A DNA stretch of 64,000 bases, taken from NCBI RefSeq assembly GCF_032854445.1, contig NC_088300.1, forward strand, positions 50,688,984-50,752,983, read 5' to 3'. Position 1 is the first letter of the stretch, and the number at the start of each line of letters is the position of its first letter. The notes below the pieces were generated by a model, which worked only from the letters and a program-made list of their open reading frames with translations, did no database searches and had not been told where the DNA came from. Of this stretch, positions 47,018 to 60,184 are shown piece after piece. The position numbers and the translations under genes were made by a program. Source of the DNA: Liolophura sinensis. Lineage: Eukaryota; Mollusca; Polyplacophora; Chitonida; Chitonidae.

Positions 47018-49301
47018 TTATTTTTAATCGTAAAACAACATCCGGGATGCAAAAATTCACAGCCATGAACGAGGGTTGTATATCTTGGATCTAAGTTGCT
47101 TTAGGCATGGCAGATTCACACTTTTATCTATATTTTCATGAGAACAGAATATGGGTTGGTCTTGTAAATGTCGACTGTGGATCAAGTCGAGCATGGGACT
47201 TGTTATGTAAGGGTGTTTTCTGTAATCCTCTCTCTGTCAGATCACTATCCAGTCATGAAGTTTGAAAAAGTTTCTCAACTACTAAATGTTTAATCACTGA
47301 ATCCTCCTGGTTACAACCTACCTCGAAAAGAGAAATTTTAATTTCGTTAGCAGTGTTGAAATAGTCCTATTTTATATATACATGCTTACAATATACTTGA
47401 AATTCATTAAGACATTGTTGCCCTTCCTGGCCATGTATGTATTGGTTCAAAGCTATTAAGGACAATACTTGCGGTTTTCATCGTGTATCAAGGAGCCCCA
47501 CTGCGCGACCAAGAATGCAGGGGCTAGAAACCAGTACCCTATTCATTATAAAGAAAACTCGTCATGCCAGAATTATATAATACAAAAAGATCCGTTTATT
47601 AAGATTAAGGCTAACATGATGATGTGATTAAGATAGATTTTCTTTTAAGTGATTTACGGGCCGTTTTGCCAAGTTTGTAGGGAATGAATTGCCTCCCTTG
47701 AGAATGATTAACGAACCGGTATTAGCATATCCTACGTAAGGGCTTCTAGGATTGGTTGGCCTCCCCGAAAACCCTGAGGCGTTAAACTATTTATCAACTC
47801 AGTTTTGCGATGTCGTTTTTTATTCAGTATCTCCCTGGCAGTTTGGTGATTTGTTTTGGGGAAGAAAACAAACATATTGCTAATCCATCAACGGTTATAC
47901 GTCTTATGAAAGCTGAGATTAGCTGGGAGTGTGTTTAAGTCCCTGGCTCAACCCAGCGGGGCGTGGATAGCGTCAGAGGTGCGAAAGGCAAGAGAGCTAC
48001 AAACGATTCCAGCCACGCCCCCTGCTCGGCGCGCGGCGTCAGGGAAACCGTTTCCCCAGCAGCAAGCAGCTGGCCCGTCAATCATCGCAAATTGTGTCCA
48101 TTTCCAAGCCATTGACATTAAACATTGGTAATTGACCACAGAGCGTTCTAAGTGATGTTTGTCTATAAATAATAATAAATTGGCACATAGCTAGGGATAT
48201 ATTTCACAAGCGAGTCTTTGAGAAGCGAGACCTTTGCACTTATAGGATTGTCTGCTTAGCCCTCATCTGGAGGAGGCATTCAATAAAACACTCTATATGT
48301 TTAAACGCTTCCAGATTCGCACAATTATTCCTTCTTAAAGGCTGGACCGTTGACAAGACTGGCTCCTGAGTATCCGATGGTCAGTGTTGTAACAACTGAC
48401 TGACACCAGACATGCTGAACAAGTGCCTCATTCTATTGAGTATCGGAGGGCTTCCATGTAGCTGACCGGTATCTTTACACGCCAAAATTAAAAGAAGGAA
48501 AACCAAAACGATACTACAATTTACATTTAATAAAAATAATTTATTACAATAATAATAAACACGCCAGGTGATATCACCCAGAATAAAACTTGTTCCAGTG
48601 ACCTGTCAGGCTAAGTTGTCAAACGATTCCAATCTTCCTTTTTTACAAAGATGTCTTTCACGTATATTTTCACCTAGGAACGATGACTTTTTCAAGGCCC
48701 ATAACTGTGGCGAAGGTAAAATGGCTGCTGCGTTAGTGATGAGTGTGAGGTGAATTTGGGTCTCACATGTCCTTACGAAGTGGAATATATTTGAGATGTT
48801 GCGTGTGCGGGCGAGTTGAGAGGTAAGCACAAAGAGACCACTTTTGGACTGCAGTCATTGTTTGGAAAGGACTTACCTTTCGTGACGCAAATCAGTGTAT
48901 GGTTTACTATTGGTTCCCCCTGTGGCTACGATTCTCCGACAGCCTAATAAAGAGAGGAGTAAAGAAAGAAGTAGCCACTTTGGGCAAACCCAAAACCATT
49001 ATCAAGACAAGAAGCATTGTCAAGATTTGTGTTGAACCGAAAATACTGACCCTTCATGTGTTGATAATGGTTTTGAATTCAACCAAAATTTCGACCTATA
49101 TATAAATGGTATCATCCTCCATGGCTCATCTGAATTTACAACGTGTTAAAAATAAGCCAACTCCCCAGATATGACCACACACGCGTGTGCTAAGTATTGA
49201 ATAAAATCATGTGGTCTAAAAAAAGGTTGATCTGAACCTTCGACATACATTACAGCTACATGTATCTGTTTTGTGTGACCAGTGACGTCTAACATATTGC
49301 C
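47018..49301. other. Intergenic, with a GC-richer block
   Basis: No gene seen. The part at 47930-48130 is clearly richer in G and C than its neighbours (CCACGCCCCCTGCTCGGCGC) and is followed by AT-rich homeodomain-type words (GGTAATTGACC). It is open as a 66-codon frame but shows no domain; a conserved regulatory element is at least as likely. Confidence 0.4.
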
Positions 49302-49355
49302 CAGCTCATGCTGACTTTCTCATCCGGCCGTGAGTGAGAAGGTCTGCCAGACTTT
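49302..49355 (+). mobile_element. SINE-A internal fragment
   Basis: CAGCTCATGCTGACTTTCTC followed by CCGGCCGTGAGTGAGAAGG and TCTGCCAG matches the middle of SINE-A (compare 49620-49665). Both ends missing. Confidence 0.65.
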
Positions 49356-49549
49356 CTAAATACTGTCGGTGTGGCTCATAAAGCCCACCATATTTTTCAA
49401 ATATTTGAATGCCTTTGAACGCTATCAAAAAATCTGAAAATATAAATGAAAGTATTTTTATGCATAGTTTTCAGTTGTCTTTATGTTTTATGTTAGCTTT
49501 CTCTTACTTTAAATACTTTCAAAAAATTTCTTTCAAAGGTTTTGGAAAC

Positions 49550-49800
49550 GGGGGCTGGTTAGCGCAGCGTAATGACCCGGGAGCCTTTCACCAATGCGGT
49601 CGCTGTGAGTTCAAGTCCAACTCATGCTGGCTTCCCCTCCGGCCGTACGTGAGAAGGTCTCTTATCAACCTGCGGATGGTCGTGGGTTTCCCCCGTGCTC
49701 TGCCCGGTTTCCTCCCACCATAATGCTCGCCGCCGTCGTATAGGTGAAATATTCTTGAGTGCGGCGTCAAACACCAAACAAATAAAAAAAAATTAAAAAA
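49550..49800 (+). mobile_element. SINE-A, near full length
   Basis: Starts GGGGGCTGGTTAGCGCAGCG and carries the B-box GTTCAAGTC at 49609-49617, the core GGTTTCCTCCCACCATAATG, and the hairpin arms CGCCGT and GCGGCG (one T-G wobble pair). It ends CACCAAACAAATAAAAAAAA. The A-rich tail replaces the usual AAATAAAT. Confidence 0.92.
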
Positions 49801-52503
49801 GTAATCTAACATATTGTAATTAACATCACTGCTTCTTTTTTTACCTAATTCTGCTTAAGCCATAGTGCTGTATATGGGGCGTGTAAAGTACTGCTATATT
49901 TATGTATTTACAGGAACAGTTAGAACAGAATCCTAACTGAGGTAAATTGATAAGAGGCAGTATTTCACCAATGACGTGAGACCATTTGCCAGCTATCACA
50001 CCGTCTTTAATTATATAACTCCTTATAGTAAAGGTACTTTGAAAGTATGTTTATTCACATCGTTTTGAGAAAGTTTATAGTCTGTTTGCTCAGGATGGTT
50101 AGAAATTTTGCGTGTTGAAAAAAAGTAACTCGACATGTACACATACACGCCGAAAGGCACCTTTTGTTATATTGTAAACATAAAACTAAAAAATTGAAAA
50201 CTGTTTCAAGCAACAGGATCAAGGATTCTCGCAAGCAGATGGATTGGAAAGGCTCCAAATTGTGATGCTATAGGCTGTGTAGCGTGTATGTAGAATACAG
50301 GAAATAGTTTTGAGCACCTAATGTTGTGTCAGGCAAAATATAACCGATATTTTATATAAAAAGTTATGAATTTAAATCATATACACAAAGTTCTTAAATG
50401 AGTAGCATCTTCGTGGAAAAATGAAATACATTATGCATGCATATATCTGAAGCAATTTTCTTCACAAAGTTGTAAATAGAAAACCCTTGCCAATTGTAAT
50501 GAATTAAGGCCGCTCAGCTTTGCAATATGTGCTATATGCAGACGTGAAATACGGAAATGGTCAGAATTGGACTCATTTGGACTCAATTGAGAAAACAAAT
50601 ACGAAACGCTTGAGAAACAATTATACGAAATGCTTGAGAAACAAGTTCGGAATTCGTGAAAAACAAATCCAAAGTTACTGTCACTCCCAATGCATGCGTG
50701 CATTAAAAATGTATGATATTTGTAAATTCTTTCAGACCACACGGATTTTAGCTTTGAGCATGCGCAGATATATGACCATCGTGTGAACTCATCAAAGTCA
50801 GGGCCACATATTTCACACCAGCGGGTGTCGCTCCCCTCGGAGATAAAACCATTTCGTTCGTCTCCGCGCTGTGATAACTAGCTCATCACCATTTATCAGC
50901 TGAGATGTTTAAATTATACGAGCCTTAATAGCAAGCTGCGACGTCTTCAGCTTTGAACTTATCAATATGGCTAACTTATTTAGAAATGTGTCCATTTCAT
51001 GCCGTGTTTAATTTAGTGAACACTTTCTCGTTTACAGTGTTACCCAAGTAATTTAAAATTTTTTTTTTTTCTCACTTTTAGGAATAAAAAACAAAAATTT
51101 TTCAAAGCCAAACCAATGTTGTTGAAATATAGCCCGTGTGCAACAGTCAAATGTATACTAATTTATACACGAGCTAAACGATACACAGTCAAGTTCTTAC
51201 AATCTATCTGATAGATAAATAACCAGACGTTCTATGAAATCTGACTTGGTCCCCCTAATTCGTCGCCTATACTCCTTGAGACATTTTTTTAAAAAAACCT
51301 CAAAGAATTTTTACTTTTTGATGCACGTCTACTTACCAATTACTTTCCACTAACCAACCATTGTATAACCTAACTGGCAAAACTTGCCAGTACATGTACC
51401 GGTATTGCTGTATATAAATGTATGGAAGTATCCATAATTTTCCTGCACAGCATACACCTATATAAGTGCTTCTTGTTGTGTTGTTTGTATACCAAAACCG
51501 ACCCATACTCGATATTTGTACTTATAAATATATAAGTGGGGCCGGGGGTGGAGCTAACTTAACGCGTAAATGCATCAGCAAAACACAGTTTTAAAGATAT
51601 TTGTATAATTACTTCGTCAGTCGTGTAAATACTTTCCCTCGTTCCCCTCAAGCAAAATGTCTCAAAGCTGAAGCAAGGATCAGTCCAAATATTTAGCATC
51701 AGGTTCTGCATGGCCACCAAAGAGACTATTCTTAATTCTTTCGCTATGTACGAGATAGTATAATGTGTATGTGAAGTAAGATTAAATTATCAGTACTTAA
51801 TCAAATTATGTACTTATCAGGTCACTGAAATAAATAAATAAAAAAAAACAATAAAAAGTCGCATCTAACATACCACTACATTTGAGAGAAAGCGATGATT
51901 AAAGCGCGAATACCATGTATAGCTCAAAACTTCAGGAAAAAATTAAAAACGCATGTTAAATTAAAACTTGATGGGTTGGAAAAACAAATTGTTGGTTTGG
52001 TCGGAAATAATGATGATTACACTATTTAGAATTTCCATATTTGGCTGTATTTACACAATTCAGAAAAAACATGTTGAAATCCTTTGCTAAATTTAGAAGC
52101 ATTGTACAAATATGAGTAAGCCCACCTGTTGTTGGTTGACAATACTGACATCCATTTACCGTCAAATTACATACACCTATTTTAGCCGTAATATATTATT
52201 AGTGTATATTTCATTGGTGCCTATGCCTTTACAGCACTTTGGCTGTGAAAATACGTGCGGTCATTGTTACAGTTTAGTATGAAACTATGCCCAATTGTAC
52301 CTGAATTTACAGAAAAGAGCTGTTCATCTATATAAACAAATGCACTGTAGCCCAATATGCCCAAAATTTACTTGAAATATACTATTTCTTATTACAGTGT
52401 AAGATGATCTGGGAAACTCGTGTTTTTCCCGGTGGCAGCTTGGTCTGAGCTTGCACATCTCCCACAGGGTCAATATAAACAGGTATAGTGTGGGCAGGCC
52501 ATG
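49801..52503. other. Intergenic, no gene seen
   Basis: AT-rich. A 24-bp duplication (ACGAAACGCTTGAGAAACAA-like) lies at 50590-50660. No open frame with protein features and no RNA gene. Confidence 0.45.
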
Positions 52504-53830
52504 TATGGAAAACCATTTTACTGGTTTGTCTGCAGTAAAAATGATCGTAAAGAAAAAAAATCACATATGCATTCTAAAATACCATAGTTGTTTTTGTTTG
52601 CAGTATGGTAATTGGAAAATGTTCACCCTAGAAAATGGCCAATAATGGTTTATATCTGTAGTATTTGGTATACTGGCAAGATGCCCACCTTGGAAATTGA
52701 TCCAATAATCCGAAATACGATCGCGTTTTGCGTGTGCAACATGAGAAAATATTCATATTGGCAAAATGATCCAACACTCGAAAATGGGGCAGTGGCTCGT
52801 GTCTGAAGTATGGCAGCTGGAGAAAAGTCCACCTTGGCAAAATGATGTCACACTATAGAAAATACGACGGTGGTTTATGTCTAAAGTGTGGCGATTGGAG
52901 AAATGTCAACTAAAATGATGTCACACTTGACAATGGGATAGTGGTTTCTGTTAACAATATGGAAACTGGAGAATGTATACCATGGCACGAGCTCGTAAAT
53001 GTTTGATCTCAAATAAAATCTCAGATTTATAATAATTTGTGTCTGCAGTATGATAACTGGAATAATGTCCAATTTGGAAAACGAGGACACCCCCGAAAAT
53101 ACCACAACTGATGTTATAGTGTCTGCAATAAGGCAACTGGAAAATGTCCACCTTGGAAAATCATCGCACGTCCGAAAATACGATGGCGGTTTGTGTCTGC
53201 ATACAGTATGACTATAAGGTAAACCATGGAAAACAGTCTCACGTCCTATAATTCGATATATACTGGCTTGTGTCTAGAGTATATGATATCTAGGAGAAAT
53301 GTCAGTCTCAGAAATGGTCCCACACCTAAATACATGATGGCGATTTGAATCTACAGTATGATTACTTTAGGGAAATGGCCACTTTGGAAAACCGTCCCAC
53401 ATCCGAAAATAGGTAAGTGGTTTGTGCAAGTCTGCAGTATGATACATGTAAGAGGAAAAAAGCCCACCTTAAAAAGTGAAATAACATTGAAAATTACGGG
53501 AAAATATAACTGAGGAAAAACACATCTAAGAAAATGAAGACAAACCCAAAAATGCGACTAGTTGTGTCTGTAATATGGCAACTGAGGAAAATGATCTTAC
53601 ACACGAAACTTTGTGTGAGGTTTGTGTCTGCTTCAGAGATGTCCACTTTGCAAAATGGTTGCACACCCAAAAACACAATAGTGGTTCTGTCTGCATTATT
53701 GTGAGTAAGGGAATGTTTATCTGAGTAAAAATGTCACATATCCGAAAATACGGTATAGAGCTTTGTGTGCATAGTACAGGCGCTAAATTGGCAAAAATGA
53801 TTTTTCTTGGAAATTTGAAGATTACATATA
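52504..53830. repeat. Diverged satellite, unit about 65-90 bp, about 17 copies
   Basis: The same order of words recurs across 1.3 kb: a GTGTCTGCAGTATGG-like anchor, AACTGGAGAAATGTCC, ACCTTGGAAAATG, and CACACCCGAAAATACGA leading to TGGTTTGTGTCTG. The anchor appears near 52530, 52601, 52655, 52730, 52800, 52880, 52948, 53040, 53120, 53195, 53272, 53350, 53430, 53565, 53626, 53690 and 53765. Units differ at many positions and in length, so the array is old. Short minus-strand frames inside it are fragments of the repeat. Confidence 0.9.
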
Positions 53831-55450
<1,620 letters not shown>

Positions 55451-55798
55451 TTTTTTTTACATTATTGTCCATGACGTCGTGAAGGACTTTTCTATATTTA
55501 TGATTGACTATATGATTGACAATTTCTTCAGAAGTGCATTAATGTAGGCCTAATGTATTGTAATGATACATATGAAAGAGATATAATTGACAACAAATAC
55601 AAGGTTTTGAACAAATAAATGAATGTAATATCACTTGGCCCATAAAGAACGCCGCAGAATGGCGAAAACCTGAATGATTTTAAATTAATCTCTTGTTTTT
55701 CGCCGTGCTTTGACCAGTCGCGCCTAAGCTGAATTGACTGTTGTCTCTTGCATGCAGTGTCCGCAAAATGTCATTAGGCAAAAATAAGAATGACCAAC
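55451..55798. other. Intergenic, no gene seen
   Basis: Plain AT-rich sequence between a SINE and a tandem repeat. Confidence 0.5.
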
Positions 55799-55912
55799 AG
55801 ACTACACTACATGCACCAATAGACTACAACAATAGACTACACTACATGCACCAATAGACTACACCAATAGACTACACTACATGCACCAATAGACTACACT
55901 ACACCAGCAGAC
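55799..55912. repeat. 35-bp tandem repeat, about three copies
   Basis: AGACTACACTACATGCACC recurs at 55799, 55834 and 55869, alternating with the shorter AGACTACA(A/C)CAAT. A final AGACTACACTACACC begins at 55891. Confidence 0.92.
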
Positions 55913-56113
55913 TTGTACCCAGTTAGTCTGAGCGGGAAATGTGTGTCAAGATTATTCCATCAAACGTCTTCATTCTTTGTTTCTTAAGTTTTACAATGAG
56001 TATAGTTCTCTTGTAAGTAAATATGGACAGCGCGTCCAGAATCTGTGGCGCTCTACTTCATGATGGTGTCTAATTCCACGTAAGGGTTAGGGGCCATATA
56101 TTCATCGGGTTGA

Positions 56114-56480
56114 CCGGCCCGGATAGCACAGCTGGTAGAGCGTCCGCTTCGGGACCGGTAGATCCAGGATCAATCCTTGATCGAGTCACACCTAAGACTT
56201 TAAAAGAGGAAGTTGTAACTTCCTCGCTTGGCGCTCAGCATGAAGGGGATAGTGCAACGACTGGTTGACCCGTATCAGTATAATGGCTCGGGCGGGGCGG
56301 CTTACTTGCCTTCGGTAAGTCGTCTCAGTGAAGCAGCACTGAATAAAAGAGCGGTGGAAATCCGTCCTGCAACAAGGAGGCACATTACACGTACATGCAC
56401 CCTAATGATTCCTTCGTCGTCATATGACTGAAAAATTGTTGAGTACGACGTTAAACCCCAAGCACTCACTCACTCACTCA
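56114..56480 (+). mobile_element. SINE-B, full length
   Basis: The tRNA-derived head has a perfect A-box TAGCACAGCTGG at 56124-56135 and a perfect B-box GATCAATCC at 56168-56176, spaced as in a tRNA gene. A body of about 240 bases follows (CACACCTAAGAC, CTTGGCGCTCAG, CAGTATAATGGC). A hairpin module with arms CGTCGT (56415-56420) and ACGACG (56445-56450) precedes TTAAACCCCAAG and a (CACT)n tail. RNA polymerase III would transcribe such an element. Distinct from SINE-A in head, body and tail but sharing the 3' module. Confidence 0.92.
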
Positions 56481-57517
56481 TCGTGTTGAATTTGATCGCC
56501 TCGTTGGATATGTGAACAGTTGCAATCATAGCGCATCTGAGATACATATTTTGTTATGGACAACTGATATTCTAGCATGGTACATGATATGAATATTGAT
56601 TTCATTCAGTCGCCTAGATCATATCTTGCGTCTTTCTAACATCTTTGAAAACTGGTGACTGGTTCTCTTTGCATGATTCCGTCCTATTTTCGTACTTTAT
56701 ATACTGTCTTAGTTCTTTGGTGGATTGTGTTTTAATATAATTAACGACGTACAGCACAGAGAGTAAAACCAGAGCAGCGACGACAGTGTGATAGCTGACA
56801 TAAAGTTGTTTTGGGAATTGGCCTTTCGATTATTGACCTGGCACGTCCTTATTGGTTGACGGATGGTATACAAATGTCTAATACTACGCCTAGATTCATA
56901 TCCTGATCAAGAACTGTTTTCCAAAATTCGATGAAAGTATTTTAGAAATTCGACTTAAGATGACTTCTCCAACATAAGCTGCGCACGGCATCTTATAATG
57001 GTCGTATCAGAGGGAAATTAAAACCCATGGAAGTGACATTCTCAAAAAAACAACCCCCCCCCCCCCCAAAAAAAACCCAAAGAAAATGACAAAATTTTAA
57101 AACTCTACCCCGGTACATCAGTACCCAGAAGCTCCAGGGCTCTAGATTCCCATAGACGTAGGCCTATTTATTTTTAAAAAATTGTAAAATTGACGCGGTT
57201 ATTTAAAAATGGAGAGAGGGCGGGGGCAGTTTAAAAGTCTATCCGAGCACATTAGGCGAAGATACGTTTCCCTAGATTCCCGTTTAGACGGATTATTCAT
57301 ATGTAATTATACATGTACCTGCATGGTCATATCTGGGAAGCCTTTACAATTTATACTGATGATGTTTGTACACGGATAAGTTAATTAAAATCAGAGGGGC
57401 CCAATCAGTCAGTCAGTCAGTTCACACGTCATTCTGTCACAAATCAGATGTCCGCACTTTACCACTTTCGGTATTTCGGGTCGTTTCATTTTTTGTCGAC
57501 AAAGAGATGACACTTTT
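56481..57517. other. Intergenic, no gene seen
   Basis: A poly-C run of about 17 bases followed by poly-A lies at 57053-57074. A (CAGT)n stretch lies near 57406-57420. Nothing coding. Confidence 0.45.
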
Positions 57518-57740
57518 TTATCCTGTTTTCGGACATTGACAGTTTTCCGTGTGTTTTGTCAAAACGATTCATAGCCTTGAATTAAAACATTGGTACATGG
57601 CTTCACCATGACAAGTTACAGATCAATTATGGCCGTTTTGTCCTGTTTGGACAATTTACAACACTTTCTTTTCAAAACAGTTGGTTATTCTTAATTAAAA
57701 CGTGGAATACAGATTTACCAAGACAGGCCAAGTTCGCGTT
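57518..57740. repeat. Diverged tandem duplication, about 110-120 bp, two copies
   Basis: The first copy runs TTATCCTGTTTTCGGACA, GTCAAAACGATTCATAG, GAATTAAAACATTGG, TTCACCATGACAAGTT. The second has the same order: TTGTCCTGTTTGGACA, TTCAAAACAGTTGG, CTTAATTAAAACGTGG, TTTACCAAGACAGGCC. Both are much diverged. Confidence 0.5.
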
Positions 57741-57995
57741 CTGGTATTCTCGTGCATTTTAAACAACATTATGAACATTTTTGGTCTGCTATGGGCTTTG
57801 GCATGTATAGCAATACTTCTGACGGTTCAAAGCGATAGAAGATATGCTTTCCCCTCATTATTTCGGTCATATCATGACGGTGAATACGTATTTCCTTTTG
57901 CCTACATGTATAGCAGATTGGTGCATGCCAATGCTACGACTTATTTATAGGGCTTGTCAAACTGGAACGACATAAAAATCTTAGCAGACATATGA

Positions 57996-58277
57996 CGCCC
58001 TATGGGTGCCGAGGTGGTCAGCAAGCCAGCACGGAGCATCCCACAAATGCGGTTGCTGTGAGTTCAAATCCAGGCCATGGTGGCTTCCTCTCCGGTCGTA
58101 CGTCGGAAGGTTTTCAGCAGGCTGCGGATGTCGTGGGTTTCTCCCTGGCTTTCCCCGATTTGCTCCCATCATAATGCTGGCCACCGTCGTATAAGTAAAA
58201 TATAACTGACTACGGCGTAAAACACCAATCAAATAAGTAAATAATTAATGTACTAATTAATGTACTAATTAATGTAT
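57996..58277 (+). mobile_element. SINE-A with TGCCGAGGTGG head
   Basis: Head GGGTGCCGAGGTGGTCAGC, B-box-like GAGTTCAAATCC, core CCCATCATAATGCTGGCC, hairpin module with right arm ACGGCG, and end ACACCAATCAAATAAGTAAA. The tail is followed by three 12-bp TAATTAATGTAC units (58242-58277). The complementary minus strand shows only artefactual frames. Confidence 0.9.
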
Positions 58278-58766
58278 ACTGATCGTCACTGAGCTAGCCC
58301 GGAAAGTAGACATACCAAGAATCTATATCAACAGATTAAAACAAAGGTGTGCTCAAGGATGAGTGATAGAGAGAAATGAACATTGGTAAATTTTCGGAAT
58401 CTTTCACGATGTAAATGGCCCCTCATCAGATGAAGCATTAGACTATATCCCCACCCTACCGACGCCTTTCATAAAGAAATTTGCTTATAGAACTTCTACA
58501 AAATTGAACATACCCGATATATAAAAAAAAGAACACGGTTCGAAGGTTTAATTTTGCTTTTATATAATCTAAGTATGGCAATTTAATTATTTCTTACACC
58601 GGTAATTAATCTGTGTACAATTTTAGGTATGTGAATGTCTATGAAGGCTCATTGTATTTTTATGGTCGACAGAATGTTGAAAAATATTACAACAATGGGA
58701 CTGTATCGGTGTAACTGTAATCAGAGAAAATGTTGACATTAAGTTAAACGGCGAAAGTTCTCTTCT
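58278..58766. other. Intergenic, no gene seen
   Basis: AT-rich, no repeat or frame of note. Confidence 0.5.
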
Positions 58767-59012
58767 ATGTACATGTATATTATACATGTAGGCCGCCTAT
58801 ATACCGGTATCTCAGAAATTCCAGAAGATTTTAGCAAGCTAAGTGAATGTAACTGGTTTAGTAACGAGAATGAGAAGTTTGGTACACTCAGTGATGTAAA
58901 CTTTGACACGTGGACAAGTCACATTCCAGAGTTATTTGTAGGTTTGTGTAAGACGATCGCCAGCTTCCGAGGAGAGGATTTCTTCGAGGGTCCAGAGGTG
59001 TCTAATATTTAG
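58767..59012 (+). CDS. Possible terminal coding exon, unrecognised protein
   Basis: An open frame of 81 codons ends in TAG at 59010-59012. From about residue 12 the composition is that of a soluble globular protein: SEIPEDFSKLSECNWF, then DVNFDTWTSHIPELF, then FRGEDFFEGPEV. It has regularly spaced Trp, Phe and acidic residues, unlike the Tyr/Ile/Cys-rich random frames elsewhere in the window. Possible splice acceptors precede it (TAG at 58789-58791, CAG at 58813-58815) but the pyrimidine tracts are weak. No AATAAA was found in the following 500 bases. It could be the last exon of an upstream gene, an alternative 5' exon, or a relic. I do not recognise the family. Confidence 0.3.
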   Translation: MYMYIIHVGRLYTGISEIPEDFSKLSECNWFSNENEKFGTLSDVNFDTWTSHIPELFVGLCKTIASFRGEDFFEGPEVSNI

Positions 59013-60150
59013 CAAAATATTACCGAATACCAAGAGATTAATTTCGCGTTTCACAACAGATCTTGGAGAAAACACGTGTAAGCTGAAGTATTCAAATGTA
59101 TAAGCTGTTATGTATGTTTTCTTAGACCGGATATTTCAGGAATAGAGCGAGTAAACATTGTCACTTGTGTGGAGCCTTGTATTAAGTTACAGCCACCTTG
59201 CCAGATTCATTAATAGGCTACCTCTTCTGTCTTGGAGGTAGAAATGTCTTCAAATAATCTGGGATGGTAATCGTGCTGTTCGGGGATAGCGTTCAATTTC
59301 AACTTTTCCCATCAGTTTTTTGAAAATTTTTGATCAAAAACCAATTACATACTGTAAGTATGTCTTTTAGTTTATGTTATAATGAAAAACTTTGTGATTA
59401 TAGAGTCCATTTTCGGTGTAAAGGCTCATTATCTCGAAAGTCAGTAAGCCAGTTTCCGTGGTGAATCACTTTGACAGTTTAGCCTAGTCGCTGCCGCTGG
59501 ACGGGAGAAGCCCATTTTTGGACGCCCGTTAACTCTAAATTGTTAACTTAAAGGAAGCTTAAGACCACTCGGCGTCGGTGGTTATAACGTTTTGTTATCC
59601 CATTGAACTATTAAGAGATCAAATCAGATTATCCCCTACAGCTGTCGTACCCCTGTAAGCATAGCTTAATCCGCTACTGGTTTTCGATCGCCTCCATTTC
59701 CGCCGCCAGTGTTTACGAAAGTGCGGAAATTTCATTGTTTACGCTGACGTACGAAAAAAACCCCCCAGAGAAAACCTCTTTTCTGGAGTATGAATGCAGC
59801 GAACGGTATTGACTTTCAAGTAAAGTGCTAACTACCATGAAGTAATACTGTATGCCATGTTTTAAAGGAGTTACATGATGTACACCATTAGTCTTTCCCA
59901 CTTGTTGACTCGCCACATGTTGAGTTGACAAGGACACTTTTGAAGACTGTTTCTATGTTTAGAAGTTGTATTTCTTTTGTTTCACCGCTTTAATTGTCAG
60001 TTTTGTTAATTTACTAACTATAACATTGATCTTATGGTATGACTGCCAAGTGCTGTTCAGGTTTGCAATGTAAAACTACGTGAGTTATGGTCATGTTGAT
60101 GTCAGGCTAGCAGTCCAGGTCATCACTGTGTGCTGTTTGTTGTCTTCTAG
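59013..60150 (+). promoter_or_regulatory. Region upstream of TACC, probable promoter and 5' intron
   Basis: The coding exon is preceded at 60150 by a splice acceptor (TGTTGTCTTCTAG), so the transcript starts further upstream. The most promoter-like sequence is about 59690-59760 (CCATTTCCGCCGCCAGTG, CGCTGACGTACG). A possible donor CAAGTAAAG lies near 59817-59825. Exact start unknown. Confidence 0.3.
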
Positions 60151-60184
60151 ATCCATACAGACCTGTGTATTCTGGTAATTAACC
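60151..60184 (+). other. TACC: TACC 5' UTR part of first coding exon
   Basis: Follows the acceptor TTCTAG and leads into AACCATGG, a strong start-codon context. No upstream ATG lies in the 34 bases. Confidence 0.6.

Noticed and set aside
57702-57950. 82-codon frame with a possible membrane segment
   Set aside because: It overlaps a diverged tandem duplication and has no homologue I recognise; a hydrophobic run is expected by chance in T-rich DNA.
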